Origin: Methylobacterium sp. FF17
GTDB lineage: Bacteria; Pseudomonadota; Alphaproteobacteria; Rhizobiales; Beijerinckiaceae
Direction of reading: 5' to 3'
DNA: 64,000 nucleotides
Assembly (NCBI RefSeq): GCF_025813715.1
Contig: NZ_CP107532.1
Span: 2,790,001-2,854,000 of the forward strand
Shown: piece by piece, positions 35,070 through 45,013 of the stretch
Position numbering within the stretch: position 1 is the stretch's first letter
How the letters are laid out: every line of letters begins with the position of its first letter
Position numbers and translations under genes: made by a program
The notes under the pieces: generated by a model
What the model saw: the letters and a program-made list of their open reading frames with translations, nothing else
Database searches by the model: none
What the model was told of the DNA's origin: nothing

Positions 35070-36353
35070 TCAGGAGCCCGGCGTGAGCTTCAGGATCTGT
35101 CCGTCCGGGCCGTCCGTCACCGCGTAGACGGCGCCGTCGCTGCCGACGCGGACATCACGAATGCGCGCGTCCAGGGGAATGCGCTCCTCGCTCACCACCT
35201 TATCGCCGTCGAGCTTCACCGCGACGAGGCCACCGCTGACGAGCCCGCCGATCAGGAAGCCGTCCTTCCAGGCCGGGAAGGCGTCGCCGCTGTAGAGCGC
35301 CATGCCGGAGGGGCCGATCACCGGGTCCCAGTAATAGACCGGCTGGGCCGTGCCGGCCGCCTGCGTCTTGCCCTCGCCGATCTTCTCGCCGCTGTACTCG
35401 ATGCCGTAGGAGACCTCCGGCCAGCCGTAATTCACGCCCGGACGGGGCCGGTTGAGTTCATCGCCGCCGCGCGGGCCGTGCTCCACCGTCCAGAGCCGTC
35501 CCTGCGGGTCGAGGGCGGCGGACTGGACGTTGCGGTGCCCGTAGGACCAGATCTCGGGCTTCGCCTTCTCGCCCCCCGTGAAGGGGTTGTCCTTGGCCGC
35601 GTTGCCGTCGGTGTCGATCCGGAAGACCTTGCCGAGGCCGCTGGTGAGGTCCTGGGCCTGCACGCGCGGGCCCTTGTCGGAGCGTTCGCCCACGGTCACG
35701 AACAGCTTGCCGTCCGGCGCGAAGACGAGGCGCGAGCCGAAATGCTTGTCGCCGTCATAGCTCGGCATCTGCCGGAAGATGACCTTGACCTCGTCGAGGC
35801 GGGCGGCGCCGTTCTCCTCGATCAGCTTGGCGCGCAGCACGCTGGTGCCGTTGCCCTTCTCGCGCGGCTCCGAATAGCTGAGGTAGATTCGCCGGTCGGC
35901 CGGGAAGCTCGGGCTCAGGGCCACGTCGAGGAGGCCGCCCTGGCCGCGCGCATCCACCTTCGGCACGCCCGGGATCGCCGGACCGGCGCTGCCGTCCTTG
36001 GCGACGATGCGCAGCTTGCCGCCCTTCTCGGTGACGAGCATGCGCCCGTCCGGCAGGAACTCCATCGCCCAGGGGCTGTCGAGACCCTTGGCCACGACCT
36101 CGGTCTTCACCTTGGTGGCCGTCTCGGGCTTCGGTGCCCGCGTCTGGTTCGGCAGCAGGGGCTTGTAGCCGGTGTTGGGTGCCTCGGTCTCGGCCGGGCT
36201 GTTGCCGGTGGCGGAGCTCTGGGGCGCCGCGAAGGCGTCGCCTTCGACACGGGGCTGACGGGGCTCGGCCCCCGCCGGGGCCTGCGCATGGACGGCCGCG
36301 CCGAGGCTGAGGAAGGCTGCGGTGGCGAGCAGGCTGTGCGGGATGCGCTTCAC
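35070..36353 (-). CDS. PQQ-dependent sugar dehydrogenase (GSDH family), exported
   Basis: This 427-residue protein has a signal peptide ([18 protein letters not shown]), a proline/alanine-rich linker to about residue 85 and then a six-bladed beta-propeller of the glucose/sorbosone dehydrogenase family: [59 protein letters not shown]. Such periplasmic enzymes oxidise aldoses with PQQ, a cofactor Methylobacterium makes. GTG at 36353 has GGAGGA nine bases upstream. It is convergent with the TetR gene and stands alone. Confidence 0.8.
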   Translation of the reverse strand: MKRIPHSLLATAAFLSLGAAVHAQAPAGAEPRQPRVEGDAFAAPQSSATGNSPAETEAPNTGYKPLLPNQTRAPKPETATKVKTEVVAKGLDSPWAMEFLPDGRMLVTEKGGKLRIVAKDGSAGPAIPGVPKVDARGQGGLLDVALSPSFPADRRIYLSYSEPREKGNGTSVLRAKLIEENGAARLDEVKVIFRQMPSYDGDKHFGSRLVFAPDGKLFVTVGERSDKGPRVQAQDLTSGLGKVFRIDTDGNAAKDNPFTGGEKAKPEIWSYGHRNVQSAALDPQGRLWTVEHGPRGGDELNRPRPGVNYGWPEVSYGIEYSGEKIGEGKTQAAGTAQPVYYWDPVIGPSGMALYSGDAFPAWKDGFLIGGLVSGGLVAVKLDGDKVVSEERIPLDARIRDVRVGSDGAVYAVTDGPDGQILKLTPGS

Positions 36354-36696
36354 GTCGGGTGTTCCTCCATGCCGGCGCGGAGGGCCGGCCTCGGGTCGGG
36401 CCCTGCGCGCCGGCAAGCGCGGCGGAAGGGCGGGGACGCCAGGGAGATGGGGCGAGGGCACCGCTTTGGCGAGGGTCGCGGCCGCAGCCGCGACGGGGCG
36501 GACGGGATTTGTCCCCTGCCGGGGTGCGGATGGTGGACAAACCCCGATCCCGGCGGAGGGCAGCGTTGCCGCGCGCGCAGGACGCCTTGACCGCTCTCTT
36601 CCCCGTCGCCAAGTTCCCTTCACGACGCCCCGGTTCTCGGTCTCGAGCGGGTGGTATGGGGTCCCGCCGAGGCGGGACCGGAAAGGAAGTTTTCCC
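36354..36696. other. Divergent intergenic region with inverted repeats
   Basis: No gene is supported here. An imperfect inverted repeat (GGGATTTGTCC near 36508 and GGACAAACCCC near 36535) could be a regulator site. A strong hairpin GTCCCGC-CGAG-GCGGGAC (36661-36677) lies just before the trxA ribosome site (AAAGGAAG) and may stabilise or regulate that leader. TTGACC near 36587 is a possible -35 element without a convincing -10. Confidence 0.4.
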
Positions 36697-37017
36697 ATGG
36701 CGACGGTCAAGGTAACCGACGCGAGCTTCGAGCAGGACGTCCTTCAGTCCGCGGAGCCCGTCGTGGTGGATTTCTGGGCTGAGTGGTGCGGCCCGTGCCG
36801 GCAGATCGGTCCGGCGCTGGAGGAGATCTCGGCCGACCTTCAGGGCCGAGTGAAGATCGCCAAGGTCAATGTCGACGAGAATCCCGGCATCGCGGCCCAG
36901 TACGGCATCCGTTCGATCCCGACCCTGCTGATCTTCAAGGACGGCCAGCTCGCCAGCCAGAAGGTCGGCGCGGCTCCGAAGGGCGATCTCTCCCGCTGGA
37001 TCCAGGCCAGCGCCTGA
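36697..37017 (+). CDS. trxA: Thioredoxin
   Basis: This 106-residue protein has the active-site [16 protein letters not shown] with the redox dithiol WCGPC, and the cis-proline motif SIPTLLIF. It is the main cytoplasmic disulfide reductant, fed by thioredoxin reductase. ATG at 36697 is preceded by AAAGGAAG and a leader hairpin. It is followed by a strong terminator at 37043-37068. In relatives trxA often follows folC on the same strand; here it faces the folC block across the outer-membrane gene. Confidence 0.95.
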   Translation: MATVKVTDASFEQDVLQSAEPVVVDFWAEWCGPCRQIGPALEEISADLQGRVKIAKVNVDENPGIAAQYGIRSIPTLLIFKDGQLASQKVGAAPKGDLSRWIQASA

Positions 37018-37042
37018 GCGTCTCTCACCGCTGGAACGCAAG

Positions 37043-37068
37043 AACCCGGCCGCGAGGCCGGGTTTTTT
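37043..37068 (+). terminator. Rho-independent terminator of trxA
   Basis: AACCCGGCC-GCGA-GGCCGGGTT is followed by four further T residues, 25 bases after the trxA stop. Confidence 0.88.
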
Positions 37069-37121
37069 CGTGTCGTCTCGGTTGCGGTGCGTTCGCGAGC
37101 CACCGGGGTCATTTCAAACGG

Positions 37122-37148
37122 AAAGAGCCCGGCCTTGCGGCCGGGCTC
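37122..37148 (-). terminator. Terminator of the outer-membrane protein gene
   Basis: On the minus strand GAGCCCGGCC-GCAA-GGCCGGGCTC is followed by TTTCC, 27 bases after the stop of the beta-barrel gene. Confidence 0.75.
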
Positions 37149-37175
37149 CCCCGTTTCGAGACCCGTAATGTCGGC

Positions 37176-38093
37176 TTAGTACGAGCCGAACTTGTAGTTC
37201 AGGCCGGCGCGGACGACGGCGAACTCGGTGTCGTTGCGACGGAGGGTGCCGCCGACGGTGGAGGCGTAGGCGGTGTTGGTGGAGAACTGGGTGCCGGTGC
37301 TGTTCGACACGGCGAACACGTTGCTGGCGTTGTTCCGGTCGAGGTTCACGTACAGGCCTTCGACCTTGAGCGTGACGGCCGAGGAGCGGAAGAAGTTCAG
37401 GAACGAGTCGGTGGGGAGCGCGTACTCGATGCCGCCGCCAGCCGCGTAGCCGGTGCGGAAGTCGTCGTTGCCACGGAAGCCGCCGAAGGAGCGCTCGTTG
37501 CTGCCGGCGCCGTAGGCGAAGCCGCCGGTGCCGTACACGAGGGTGCGGTCGAAGGCGTAACCGATGCGGCCGCGCACGGTGCCGAAGAAGTCGAGGCTCG
37601 AGAGGCCGTTCGGGTTGATGTAGGTCAGGTCGGGATTGGCGAAGCCGACGCCGTTCGCGACGTTGCTGAAGCCGAAGCTGGGCTGGCGACCACGGTTACG
37701 GCCGAAGTCGACGTACTGCGCGTCGGCTTCGATACCGATCACGACGCCCGAGCCCGGGGTGAACTGGTAGTTGTAGCCGATCTGGCCACCGCCGGTGAAA
37801 CCTTCCTGCGAGCTACGGTCGCCGAAGGAGACGAGGCCGTTGCCTGCACCCTGGGCGACGCCGGCCGGGGCCAGTACGATGCCCGAGGCGCCCGAGGTCA
37901 CGATCTGCGTGACGCCATTGCGGTCGGCGGCATCGAAGCCGTAACCGGCGTTGAAACCGGCGTAGAAGCCGGTCCAGGTGAAGACCGGCACCGGCACGAA
38001 GACCGGCGGCGCGGCGCGGCGCGGCAGGTCGGCGGCCGAAGCGGCGGCGGTGAGGGCCGTGAAGGCCGCGAAAGACGTCAGAAGCTTTTTCAT
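37176..38093 (-). CDS. Outer-membrane beta-barrel protein (Omp25/RopB-like porin family)
   Basis: This 305-residue protein has a signal peptide (KKLLTSFAAFTALTAAASA, cleavage before ADLPRRA) and a proline-rich VFVPVPVFTWTGFYAGFNAG start. It continues as alternating beta strands with many Gly/Asn/aromatic residues and ends LNYKFGSY with a C-terminal aromatic residue, as expected for an eight-stranded outer-membrane barrel. Hyphomicrobiales carry many paralogues involved in envelope stability and host interaction. It has its own terminator. Confidence 0.85.
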   Translation of the reverse strand: MKKLLTSFAAFTALTAAASAADLPRRAAPPVFVPVPVFTWTGFYAGFNAGYGFDAADRNGVTQIVTSGASGIVLAPAGVAQGAGNGLVSFGDRSSQEGFTGGGQIGYNYQFTPGSGVVIGIEADAQYVDFGRNRGRQPSFGFSNVANGVGFANPDLTYINPNGLSSLDFFGTVRGRIGYAFDRTLVYGTGGFAYGAGSNERSFGGFRGNDDFRTGYAAGGGIEYALPTDSFLNFFRSSAVTLKVEGLYVNLDRNNASNVFAVSNSTGTQFSTNTAYASTVGGTLRRNDTEFAVVRAGLNYKFGSY

Positions 38094-38213
38094 TATTGAT
38101 CCCCAGCGAAGTGCCCGATCGAGTGGCAACTTACGCCAATTCCCACAGCCAAGATGTAGCGCGGGGGTCACACCGGTTGAGCGACGCCGCGCGTGCGCCC
38201 CGATGCGTGAACC

Positions 38214-39539
38214 TCAGACCGGCGGGGTTCCGTTCGCGGTGAGCACGCTGCCCACGAGGTAGAGCGAGCCGCAGATCAGGATGCGCGGGGGCTGTTCGAA
38301 CACGGTCGCGGAGAGCGCTTCGAGGGCCGCCTCGATGCCCGGGGCCGTCTGGGTGATCAACCCCACATCGGCCGCGATCCGGGCAACCTCCTCGGCGGGG
38401 CGCGCCGCCATTTGGCCGGGGATCGGCACCGCCACCAGCAGCCGGGCGAGCCCCACGAAGTTGCGCAGGAAGCCCTCGGCGTCCTTGGTGCCGAGCAGGC
38501 CCACGATCAGCACGAGGGGGACGTCGGAGCGCTCGCCGAGATCCGCCATCGCGGCGGCGAGGATGCGGCCGCCATCCACGTTGTGGCCGCCGTCGAGCCA
38601 GAGTTCGGCGCCCGGTGGGACCAGCTCGGAGAGGCGGCCCCGGTTGAGGCGCTGCAGGCGGCCCGGCCATTCGACGGCGTTCAGCCCGGCCTCGATCGCG
38701 GCGGTGCCGATGTCGCCGAATCCCGCCGCCCGCAGGGCCGCGATGGCGGTGCCCGCGTTGGAGAACTGGTGTCGCCCGTTCAGGCGGGGCCGGGGCAGGT
38801 CGAACAGGTCGGTCTCGTCCTGGTAGACGAGGCGCCCGCGCTCGGCATGGACCGAAAAATCCTGGTTGCCGACGCGAATCGGGGTCGCGCCCACGGCCTC
38901 GGCGTGGCGGCACAGGACCGCGTCAGCCTCGGCATAATCCTGGGCGGCGATGATCGCCGGGCAGCCGGACTTGAAGATCCCGGCCTTCTCGGTCGCCACG
39001 GCCTCCACCGTGTCGCCGAGGTATTCGGCGTGGTCGCGACCGATCGGCGTCACCACGGCGGCGGCCGGCCGGTCGATCACGTTCGTGGCATCGACCCGTC
39101 CGCCGAGGCCGACCTCCAGCAGCAGCACGTCGGCGGGGGATTCCGAGAACAGCAGCAGGGCGGCGGCGGTGGTGATCTCGAAGACGGTGATCGGCTCGCC
39201 CTCGTTGGCCGCCTCGCAGCGGGCCAGGGCATCCGCGAGCTGGTCCTCGGGCACGAAGTGGCCGCCGCCGATGGCGCCGATCCGGATGCGCTCGTGGAAG
39301 CGCACGAGGTGGGGCGAGGTGTAGACGTGCGCGGCCAAGCCCCCCGCCTCCAGGATCGCCCGCATGAAGGCGATGGTCGAGCCCTTCCCGTTGGTGCCCG
39401 CGACATGGATCACCGGCGGCAGCTTGCGCTCCGGATGCCCGAGACGCGCCAGCAGGCGCTCGATCCGACCGAGCGAGAGGTCGATCGTGCGCGGGTGGAG
39501 GGCGAGGAAGCGCGCCATCAGGGCGTCGGAGGAATCCAT
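38214..39539 (-). CDS. folC: Bifunctional folylpolyglutamate/dihydrofolate synthase
   Basis: This 441-residue Mur-ligase-family enzyme has the P-loop VIHVAGTNGKGSTIAFMRAI near residue 45, YTSPHLVRFHERIRI and a later WLDGGHNVDGGR. It adds glutamate to dihydropteroate and then further glutamates to folates, using ATP. ATG at 39539 is consistent with the family. It lies third after trpA and accD on the minus strand, with a 63-base gap, an operon order known in rhizobia and methylobacteria. Confidence 0.93.
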   Translation of the reverse strand: MDSSDALMARFLALHPRTIDLSLGRIERLLARLGHPERKLPPVIHVAGTNGKGSTIAFMRAILEAGGLAAHVYTSPHLVRFHERIRIGAIGGGHFVPEDQLADALARCEAANEGEPITVFEITTAAALLLFSESPADVLLLEVGLGGRVDATNVIDRPAAAVVTPIGRDHAEYLGDTVEAVATEKAGIFKSGCPAIIAAQDYAEADAVLCRHAEAVGATPIRVGNQDFSVHAERGRLVYQDETDLFDLPRPRLNGRHQFSNAGTAIAALRAAGFGDIGTAAIEAGLNAVEWPGRLQRLNRGRLSELVPPGAELWLDGGHNVDGGRILAAAMADLGERSDVPLVLIVGLLGTKDAEGFLRNFVGLARLLVAVPIPGQMAARPAEEVARIAADVGLITQTAPGIEAALEALSATVFEQPPRILICGSLYLVGSVLTANGTPPV

Positions 39540-39602
39540 GGTCGAATCGTCGCGTCGCGGGGGCAGGGGACCGGAGAAGAAGCGGACGGCTGGAGCGGAC
39601 GA

Positions 39603-40520
39603 TCAGGCGGGTTCGGGAACCGGGGTGGCGCTGCGGGCGGCGCCCGGCTCCTGGTTCGTCAGGATGCCGCAGAGGCGCGCGATGGTCTCCTTCAGGGCGT
39701 GGCGGTGCACCACCTGGTCGACCATGCCGTGGTCGCGCAGGTACTCGGCGCGCTGGAACCCGTCCGGCAGCTTCTCGCGAATCGTCTGCTCGATGACCCG
39801 GGGGCCCGCGAAGCAGATCAGGGCGCCGGGTTCGGCCAGATGCACGTCGCCCAGCATCGCGTAGGAGGCGGTGACGCCGCCCGTGGTCGGGTTCGTCAGC
39901 ACCACGATGTAGGGCAGCCGGGCGGCGTTCAGCCGGCGCACGGCCACGGTGGTGCGCGGCATCTGCATCAGTGAGAGGATGCCCTCCTGCATGCGCGCGC
40001 CGCCGGAGGCGGTGAACACCACGTAGGGCGTGCGCTTGTCGAGCGCCGTCTCGGCGCCGCGCACGAAGGCTTCGCCCGCCGCCATGCCGAGGGAGCCCGC
40101 CATGAAGGCGAAATCCTGCACCGCCAGGGTCATGGGCAGGCCCGAGACCCGCCCGAAGCCAATCTTGAAGGCGTCGGCCATGCCGGTCTTGGCCCGGGCG
40201 TCCTTCAGGCGATCGGCGTAGCGCTTCTCGTCACGGAACTTGTGTGGGTCGGTGGCGACCTCCGGCAGGGGCACGTCGATCCAGGTGCCCTCGTCGAACA
40301 TCATCTTGAGGCGCGCCTGGGCGCTCATCTTCAGGTGATGCTCGGAGCCCGGGATGACCCAGTGATTGCCCTCCACCTCCTTGTGGAAGACCATCTGGCC
40401 GGTATCGGGGCACTTGACCCAGAGGTTCTCGGGCGTCTCGCGCTTGAACAGGGTCTTGATCTTGGGGCGTACGACCTCCGAGATCCAGTTCATCGGTTCG
40501 ACCATCATGGGCGACGGCAT
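39603..40520 (-). CDS. accD: Acetyl-CoA carboxylase carboxyltransferase subunit beta
   Basis: This 305-residue protein begins with [16 protein letters not shown] after a short leader and contains the carboxyltransferase core ([39 protein letters not shown]). With AccA it transfers the carboxyl group from biotin to acetyl-CoA, the first step of fatty-acid synthesis. The N-terminal zinc ribbon of E. coli AccD is degenerate: [20 protein letters not shown] then [10 protein letters not shown] keeps only one of four cysteines. ATG at 40520 is used, although ATG at 40493 matches the usual start of homologues. Confidence 0.92.
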   Translation of the reverse strand: MPSPMMVEPMNWISEVVRPKIKTLFKRETPENLWVKCPDTGQMVFHKEVEGNHWVIPGSEHHLKMSAQARLKMMFDEGTWIDVPLPEVATDPHKFRDEKRYADRLKDARAKTGMADAFKIGFGRVSGLPMTLAVQDFAFMAGSLGMAAGEAFVRGAETALDKRTPYVVFTASGGARMQEGILSLMQMPRTTVAVRRLNAARLPYIVVLTNPTTGGVTASYAMLGDVHLAEPGALICFAGPRVIEQTIREKLPDGFQRAEYLRDHGMVDQVVHRHALKETIARLCGILTNQEPGAARSATPVPEPA

Positions 40521-40563
40521 CCTTGTCCGCGGGCGGCGGTCTGACTTCTCGGGGGCAATTGCG

Positions 40564-41421
40564 TCAGGCGCGCGGCGCCGAGCGGACGCCCTCGGCCAAC
40601 TCGCGCACCAGGGCGCTCACGGCCTCGACCGTTCCGCCCCCCGGGCGGCCCTCGTCGTCGAGGGTGCCCCGCAGGGCGTCCACCAGGGCCGAGCCGACCA
40701 CGACGCCGTCGGCGCCGCGCGCGATGGCGGCGGCATCCGCGCCGGTGCGCACGCCGAATCCCACCACGATGGGCAGGTCGGTGTGGCGCCGGATGCGGCC
40801 CACCGCTTCCGCGACCCGGTCGAAATTCGGGGTCGCCGTCCCGGTGATCCCCGTGATCGAGACGTAGTAGACGAAGCCGGCGGTGTTCGCGAGGACGGCG
40901 GGAAGCCGCTTCTCGTCGGTGGTGGGGGTGGCGAGCCGGATGAAAGCGAGGTCCTTGGCGAGCGCCGGCAGGCAGAGCTCGTCGTCCTCCTCCGGCGGCA
41001 GGTCGACCACGATCAGCCCGTCGATGCCGGCCTCGCGTGCATCGTCGAGGAAGCGCGCGACGCCGTAGGTGTGGATCGGGTTGAAATAGCCCATCAGGAT
41101 CACGGGCGTGTCGGTGTTGCCCGACCGGAAGCGGCGCACGAGGTCGAGGGTCCGGGCGACGCCCTGGCCACCCTTGAGCGCACGGAGGCCGGCGGCCTGG
41201 ATCGCGGGTCCGTCCGCCATCGGGTCGGTGAAGGGCAGGCCGAACTCGACGATGTCGGCGCCCGCGGCGGGCAGCGCCTCGAGCACCCGCAGCGAGGTCT
41301 CCGCATCGGGGTCGCCGGCCATCACGTAGGTGACGAGGGCCGCGCGGTTCTCGGCGCGGCAGCGCGCGAAGGCCGCCGCGATGCGGGCCTGACCGGATTG
41401 GGCTGGACTCGTCGCCGTCAT
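40564..41421 (-). CDS. trpA: Tryptophan synthase alpha subunit
   Basis: This 285-residue TIM-barrel protein has the catalytic region [20 protein letters not shown] (Glu and Asp) and the phosphate-binding VVGFGVRTG and GSALVDAL loops. It cleaves indole-3-glycerol phosphate to indole and glyceraldehyde 3-phosphate and channels indole to TrpB. trpB is not in the adjacent plus-strand region, so it lies elsewhere. It is the first gene of the trpA-accD-folC unit. Confidence 0.94.
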   Translation of the reverse strand: MTATSPAQSGQARIAAAFARCRAENRAALVTYVMAGDPDAETSLRVLEALPAAGADIVEFGLPFTDPMADGPAIQAAGLRALKGGQGVARTLDLVRRFRSGNTDTPVILMGYFNPIHTYGVARFLDDAREAGIDGLIVVDLPPEEDDELCLPALAKDLAFIRLATPTTDEKRLPAVLANTAGFVYYVSITGITGTATPNFDRVAEAVGRIRRHTDLPIVVGFGVRTGADAAAIARGADGVVVGSALVDALRGTLDDEGRPGGGTVEAVSALVRELAEGVRSAPRA

Positions 41422-41656
41422 GACACCCTTGTCTCACGCTCCTCGCGGCCGGCACGGGCGCGGGATCAAGCCGCCGCGCCTACACCATCGCGGCGGGCGC
41501 GTGAAGCGCAGGGACGGAATCCGTCGAATTCCGCGTGATTCGGGAACGCTTCCTTAACGGCCTTTCGAAAGCCGGTCTCAACCCCGGGGGCGGCATCGTC
41601 GGGTCAGGCGGCAGAGACCTCGCCCGAAGAAGACTCCGCTTCAAGAGACCCAGGCA

Positions 41657-43750
41657 ATGACCGCGCAGCACGTCCTGCTCGTCCTCCTTCCCGCGCTCCT
41701 CGCCTTCCTGGCGGGCTGGGTCGCGCGTGCGCGCCAGCGCCCATCGGCCGGCCCGTCCCCGCGCATGGAGGGTGAAGCCCGGATCGAGGCGTTGGAGGAC
41801 CGGATCTGGCGCCTCTCGGAGAGCGAGGAGCGCTACCGCGCCCTGGTGGAGGCCACCACCGAGATCATCGTCCAGCGCGACGGCCGAGGCCGCATCACCT
41901 TCGCCAACGAGGGCTTTGCCCGGCTGATCGGCGCGGAGCCCCTGGCGCTGCTCGGCTCGACACGTCAGGTCGCGGTGCTGGAGCACGGCGCGGCGACCCG
42001 CGACCGGGACGGCGTGCGCCGGGTCGAGGTGCGCCTCGCCCCCGTCTCGGGTCCGCCGCGCTGGTTCTCCTTCATCGAGATGCCGATGACCGGGCCCAAG
42101 GGCGAGACGCACTGGCTGCGGGCAGGGTCCGACATCACCGAGCGCGTCGAGGCGGCGCGCTCCCTCGACGAGGCCCTGAGCCGGGCCGAGGCGGCCAACG
42201 TCGCCAAATCCCGCTTCCTCGCCACCGTCAGCCACGAGTTCCGCACGCCGCTGAACGGTATCCTGGGCATGGCCGACCTCGTGCTCGACACCGGGCTCGA
42301 CCCGGAGCAGCGCACCTATGTCGAGGCGGTCCGGACCTCGGGCAACGCGCTGCTCAGCCTGATCGACGGCATCCTCGACTTCTCGCGCATCGAGGCGGGC
42401 CGCCTCGACCTCGCCGCGGAGCCGTTCGATCCGGGGGCGATCGCCGAGGCGGTGGTGGAACTCCTCGCGCCGCGCGCCCAGGACAAGGGCCTCGAGATCG
42501 CCCTCGACATCGCGGACGACGTGCCGAGCCTCGTGCGCGGCGATGCCGACCGGGTCCGCCAGATCCTGCTCAACCTCGCGGGCAACGCCGTCAAGTTCAC
42601 GGCCGCCGGCGGCGTCGGCGTCGAGCTGCGCCGCGACGGCGCCGGCCTGTACCTCGCCATCGGCGATACCGGACCCGGTATCCCGCCGGAGCGGCTCCCG
42701 CGCCTGTTCGAGGAGTTCGAGCAGGGCGACGACAGTGCCAGCCGGCGCCACGAGGGCACGGGGCTCGGACTAGCCATCACCCGGCGCCTCGTCGCCCGTA
42801 TGGGCGGCCGGATCGAGGCCGGCCCACGGCCGGGCGGGGGCTGCGTCTTCGGCGTCCACCTGCCCCTGGAGACCCTGGAATCCGAGCGCGTGCGCCCGCC
42901 CGCCCTCGGTGGTCGCAAGGTGCTCATCGTGGCCGATTCGCCCTTCCAGGCCCCCTATCTCGCCCGCCGGCTGACCCGCTCGGGCGCCGCCGCCGTGGTG
43001 GTGCCGACCCCCGAGGTGGGGCTCGACGCCATTGCGGGGGCGCGCTTCGACGCGGTGCTGGCCGACCGCGCGCTCGGCGACGCGGCGGTGCGCACCCTGG
43101 CGCTGGAGGCCCGGCGCTGCGGGGTGCGCTGCAGCCTCGTCCTGCTCTCGCCCTTCGACCGTCGGGAATTCGGCGCGCCGGGGGCCGCCGGCTTCGACAG
43201 CTACCTGATCAAGCCGGTGCGGGCCCGCTCGCTCTTCGACCGCCTGCTCGCGCCCGCGCCTCCGCAGGGGGGGACGGAGACCGCACGGGCGGCGCCGGAG
43301 GGATCATTCCCCACCCAGCCGCCCGACCCGGGCCCGGTGTCCGACCCTGAGCCCGGCGCCACGGGGCCGCGCATCCTGCTCGCCGAGGACAATCCGATCA
43401 ACGCCCTCCTAGCCACCAAGGCCCTCGAGCGCCACGGGGCCCGCGTCGTGCTGGCGCGGGACGGCCACGAGGCCCTGGCCCGCATCCGCGAGGCCACCGA
43501 CCTGCCCTTCGACCTCGCCCTCCTCGATATCCGCATGCCGGGCCTCGACGGCCTCGAGACCGCCCGCCGGATCCGGGCCCTGGAAGCGCTAGGGGGCCGG
43601 TCGCCGCTGCACCTCGTGGCGCTCACCGCGAATACGGGGCCGGACGACGAGGAGGCCGCCCGCGCGGCGGGATTCGACGGGTTCCTCGCCAAGCCCCTGA
43701 ACCTGCGTGCCCTGCCGGCCCTGCTCGAACGCCGCTCGGCCGCCGCCTGA
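41657..43750 (+). CDS. Hybrid sensor histidine kinase (PAS-HisKA-HATPase-pseudoREC-REC)
   Basis: This 697-residue protein has one N-terminal membrane segment (VLLVLLPALLAFLAGWVARA) and a PAS domain at about 55-165. HisKA follows with the phospho-accepting His193 (FLATVSHEFRTPLNGILGMA), then HATPase with NLAGNAVKF and GDTGPGIP. A degenerate receiver spans about 415-530 (VLIVADSPFQAPYLARR, ending YLIKPV) and a canonical receiver about 550-690 (ILLAEDNPINALLATKALE, LLDIRMPGLDG). It resembles BarA-type phosphorelay kinases. Signal and output partner are not evident, and no separate response regulator is adjacent. Confidence 0.9.
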   Translation: MTAQHVLLVLLPALLAFLAGWVARARQRPSAGPSPRMEGEARIEALEDRIWRLSESEERYRALVEATTEIIVQRDGRGRITFANEGFARLIGAEPLALLGSTRQVAVLEHGAATRDRDGVRRVEVRLAPVSGPPRWFSFIEMPMTGPKGETHWLRAGSDITERVEAARSLDEALSRAEAANVAKSRFLATVSHEFRTPLNGILGMADLVLDTGLDPEQRTYVEAVRTSGNALLSLIDGILDFSRIEAGRLDLAAEPFDPGAIAEAVVELLAPRAQDKGLEIALDIADDVPSLVRGDADRVRQILLNLAGNAVKFTAAGGVGVELRRDGAGLYLAIGDTGPGIPPERLPRLFEEFEQGDDSASRRHEGTGLGLAITRRLVARMGGRIEAGPRPGGGCVFGVHLPLETLESERVRPPALGGRKVLIVADSPFQAPYLARRLTRSGAAAVVVPTPEVGLDAIAGARFDAVLADRALGDAAVRTLALEARRCGVRCSLVLLSPFDRREFGAPGAAGFDSYLIKPVRARSLFDRLLAPAPPQGGTETARAAPEGSFPTQPPDPGPVSDPEPGATGPRILLAEDNPINALLATKALERHGARVVLARDGHEALARIREATDLPFDLALLDIRMPGLDGLETARRIRALEALGGRSPLHLVALTANTGPDDEEAARAAGFDGFLAKPLNLRALPALLERRSAAA

Positions 43751-43790
43751 CCGGTTGACAGGCTCCGGCTCCCGCGCGAACACCGCCCGC

Positions 43791-44087
43791 ATGGCCGTTC
43801 ACCCGATCCCCGATCCCGGAACACCGGATCCCGACGCGCGCGCCCACGACCGGCGCGTCGTCTGGAGCGTCGCGGCCCTGATCGCCGGGACGGTCCTGCT
43901 CGGCGCCCTCGTGCCGGGGCCCAGCCCGCATCGGGCGGCGGGCCTGCCGGGCGAGGACGCGACCTGCGCCGAGTGGAGCGACGGCTGCCACGTCTGCCAG
44001 CGCGCGGAGGGGGAGGTGGCCTGCTCGCTGCCGGGCATCGCCTGCGTGCCCAAGGAACCGAGCTGCCTGCGTCGCGTCGGCGGCTGA
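43791..44087 (+). CDS. Small single-span membrane protein with cysteine-rich tail (98 aa)
   Basis: A transmembrane helix (VVWSVAALIAGTVLLGALVP) is followed by an outside or periplasmic segment with six cysteines (EDATCAEWSDGCHVCQRAEG, then ACSLPGIACVPKEPSC). The spacing suggests disulfides or metal binding. It lies 40 bases after the histidine kinase and five bases before gluQ on the same strand. No family name is recognised; it may report redox or metal status. Confidence 0.6.
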   Translation: MAVHPIPDPGTPDPDARAHDRRVVWSVAALIAGTVLLGALVPGPSPHRAAGLPGEDATCAEWSDGCHVCQRAEGEVACSLPGIACVPKEPSCLRRVGG

Positions 44088-44092
44088 CGCGC

Positions 44093-45013
44093 GTGCCGGA
44101 CGATCCGGGGCCGGCCCTGACGCGCCCCGTCTTCCGCTTCGCCCCGAGCCCGAACGGGCGGCTCCATCTCGGCCACGCCCTCTCGGCCCTCCTCAACGAC
44201 GCCCTCGCGCGCAGTTCGGGCGGGCGGCTTCTCCTGCGGATCGAGGACATCGATCCCACCCGCTCCCGGCCGGACCTCGTCGCCGCCCTGCAGGACGACC
44301 TCGCCTGGCTCGGCCTGCGGTTCGCGGCGCCGGTGCGCCGGCAATCGGCGCATCTCGACACCTATCGCGCCCTGGTGGAGGGCCTCGCCGCGCGCGGGCT
44401 CGCCTATCCGTGCTTCTGCTCGCGCGGGACCATCGCGGCGGCGGTTGCGGCCGAGACGGCGCGCGGCCGGGAAACGGCCCGCGACCCCGATGGCGCGCCG
44501 CTCTATCCCGGCCTCTGCCGGGGGCTTCCGGAGGCCGAAGCGCGGGCGCGCCGTGAAGCGGGAGAACCGCATACCTGGCGCCTCGACATGGCCCGCGCCC
44601 TCTCCGCCGCGCCCGGACCGCACGCGGTCCGGAGTTTCACGGTGGAGCGGGCGGGCCCGGTGCACCGCATCGGCGCCGGCGCAATCGAGCCCGCCGATCC
44701 CGCCCGCTGGGGCGACCCCGTCCTCGCCCGCCGCGACGTGCCGACGAGCTATCACCTCGCGGTGGTGACGGACGATGCCGCGCAAGGCGTCACGCACGTG
44801 GTGCGCGGCGCCGACCTCCGGGCCAGCACCGACCTGCACGTCCTCCTGCAGGCGCTGCTCGGCGCGCCGTCCCCCTGCTACCACCACCATACCCTGCTGC
44901 TCGACGCCTCCGGCGCCAAGCTCGCCAAGTCGCGGGGCTCCCGCAGCCTGGCCGACCTGCGCGCGGCCGGCGAAGCCCCGGCCGACCTCCGGCGCCGGCT
45001 CGGCTTCGCCTGA
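44093..45013 (+). CDS. gluQ: Glutamyl-Q tRNA(Asp) synthetase
   Basis: This 306-residue protein is a truncated GluRS-like enzyme: FRFAPSPNGRLHLGHALSAL with the HIGH-like motif, LLLRIEDIDPTRSRPD, a zinc site (CFCSRG and YPGLC), and a KMSKS-like KLAKSRGS. It lacks an anticodon-binding domain, as expected. It glutamylates queuosine in the anticodon of tRNA(Asp). GTG at 44093 is chosen for position and family length. Confidence 0.9.
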   Translation: MPDDPGPALTRPVFRFAPSPNGRLHLGHALSALLNDALARSSGGRLLLRIEDIDPTRSRPDLVAALQDDLAWLGLRFAAPVRRQSAHLDTYRALVEGLAARGLAYPCFCSRGTIAAAVAAETARGRETARDPDGAPLYPGLCRGLPEAEARARREAGEPHTWRLDMARALSAAPGPHAVRSFTVERAGPVHRIGAGAIEPADPARWGDPVLARRDVPTSYHLAVVTDDAAQGVTHVVRGADLRASTDLHVLLQALLGAPSPCYHHHTLLLDASGAKLAKSRGSRSLADLRAAGEAPADLRRRLGFA

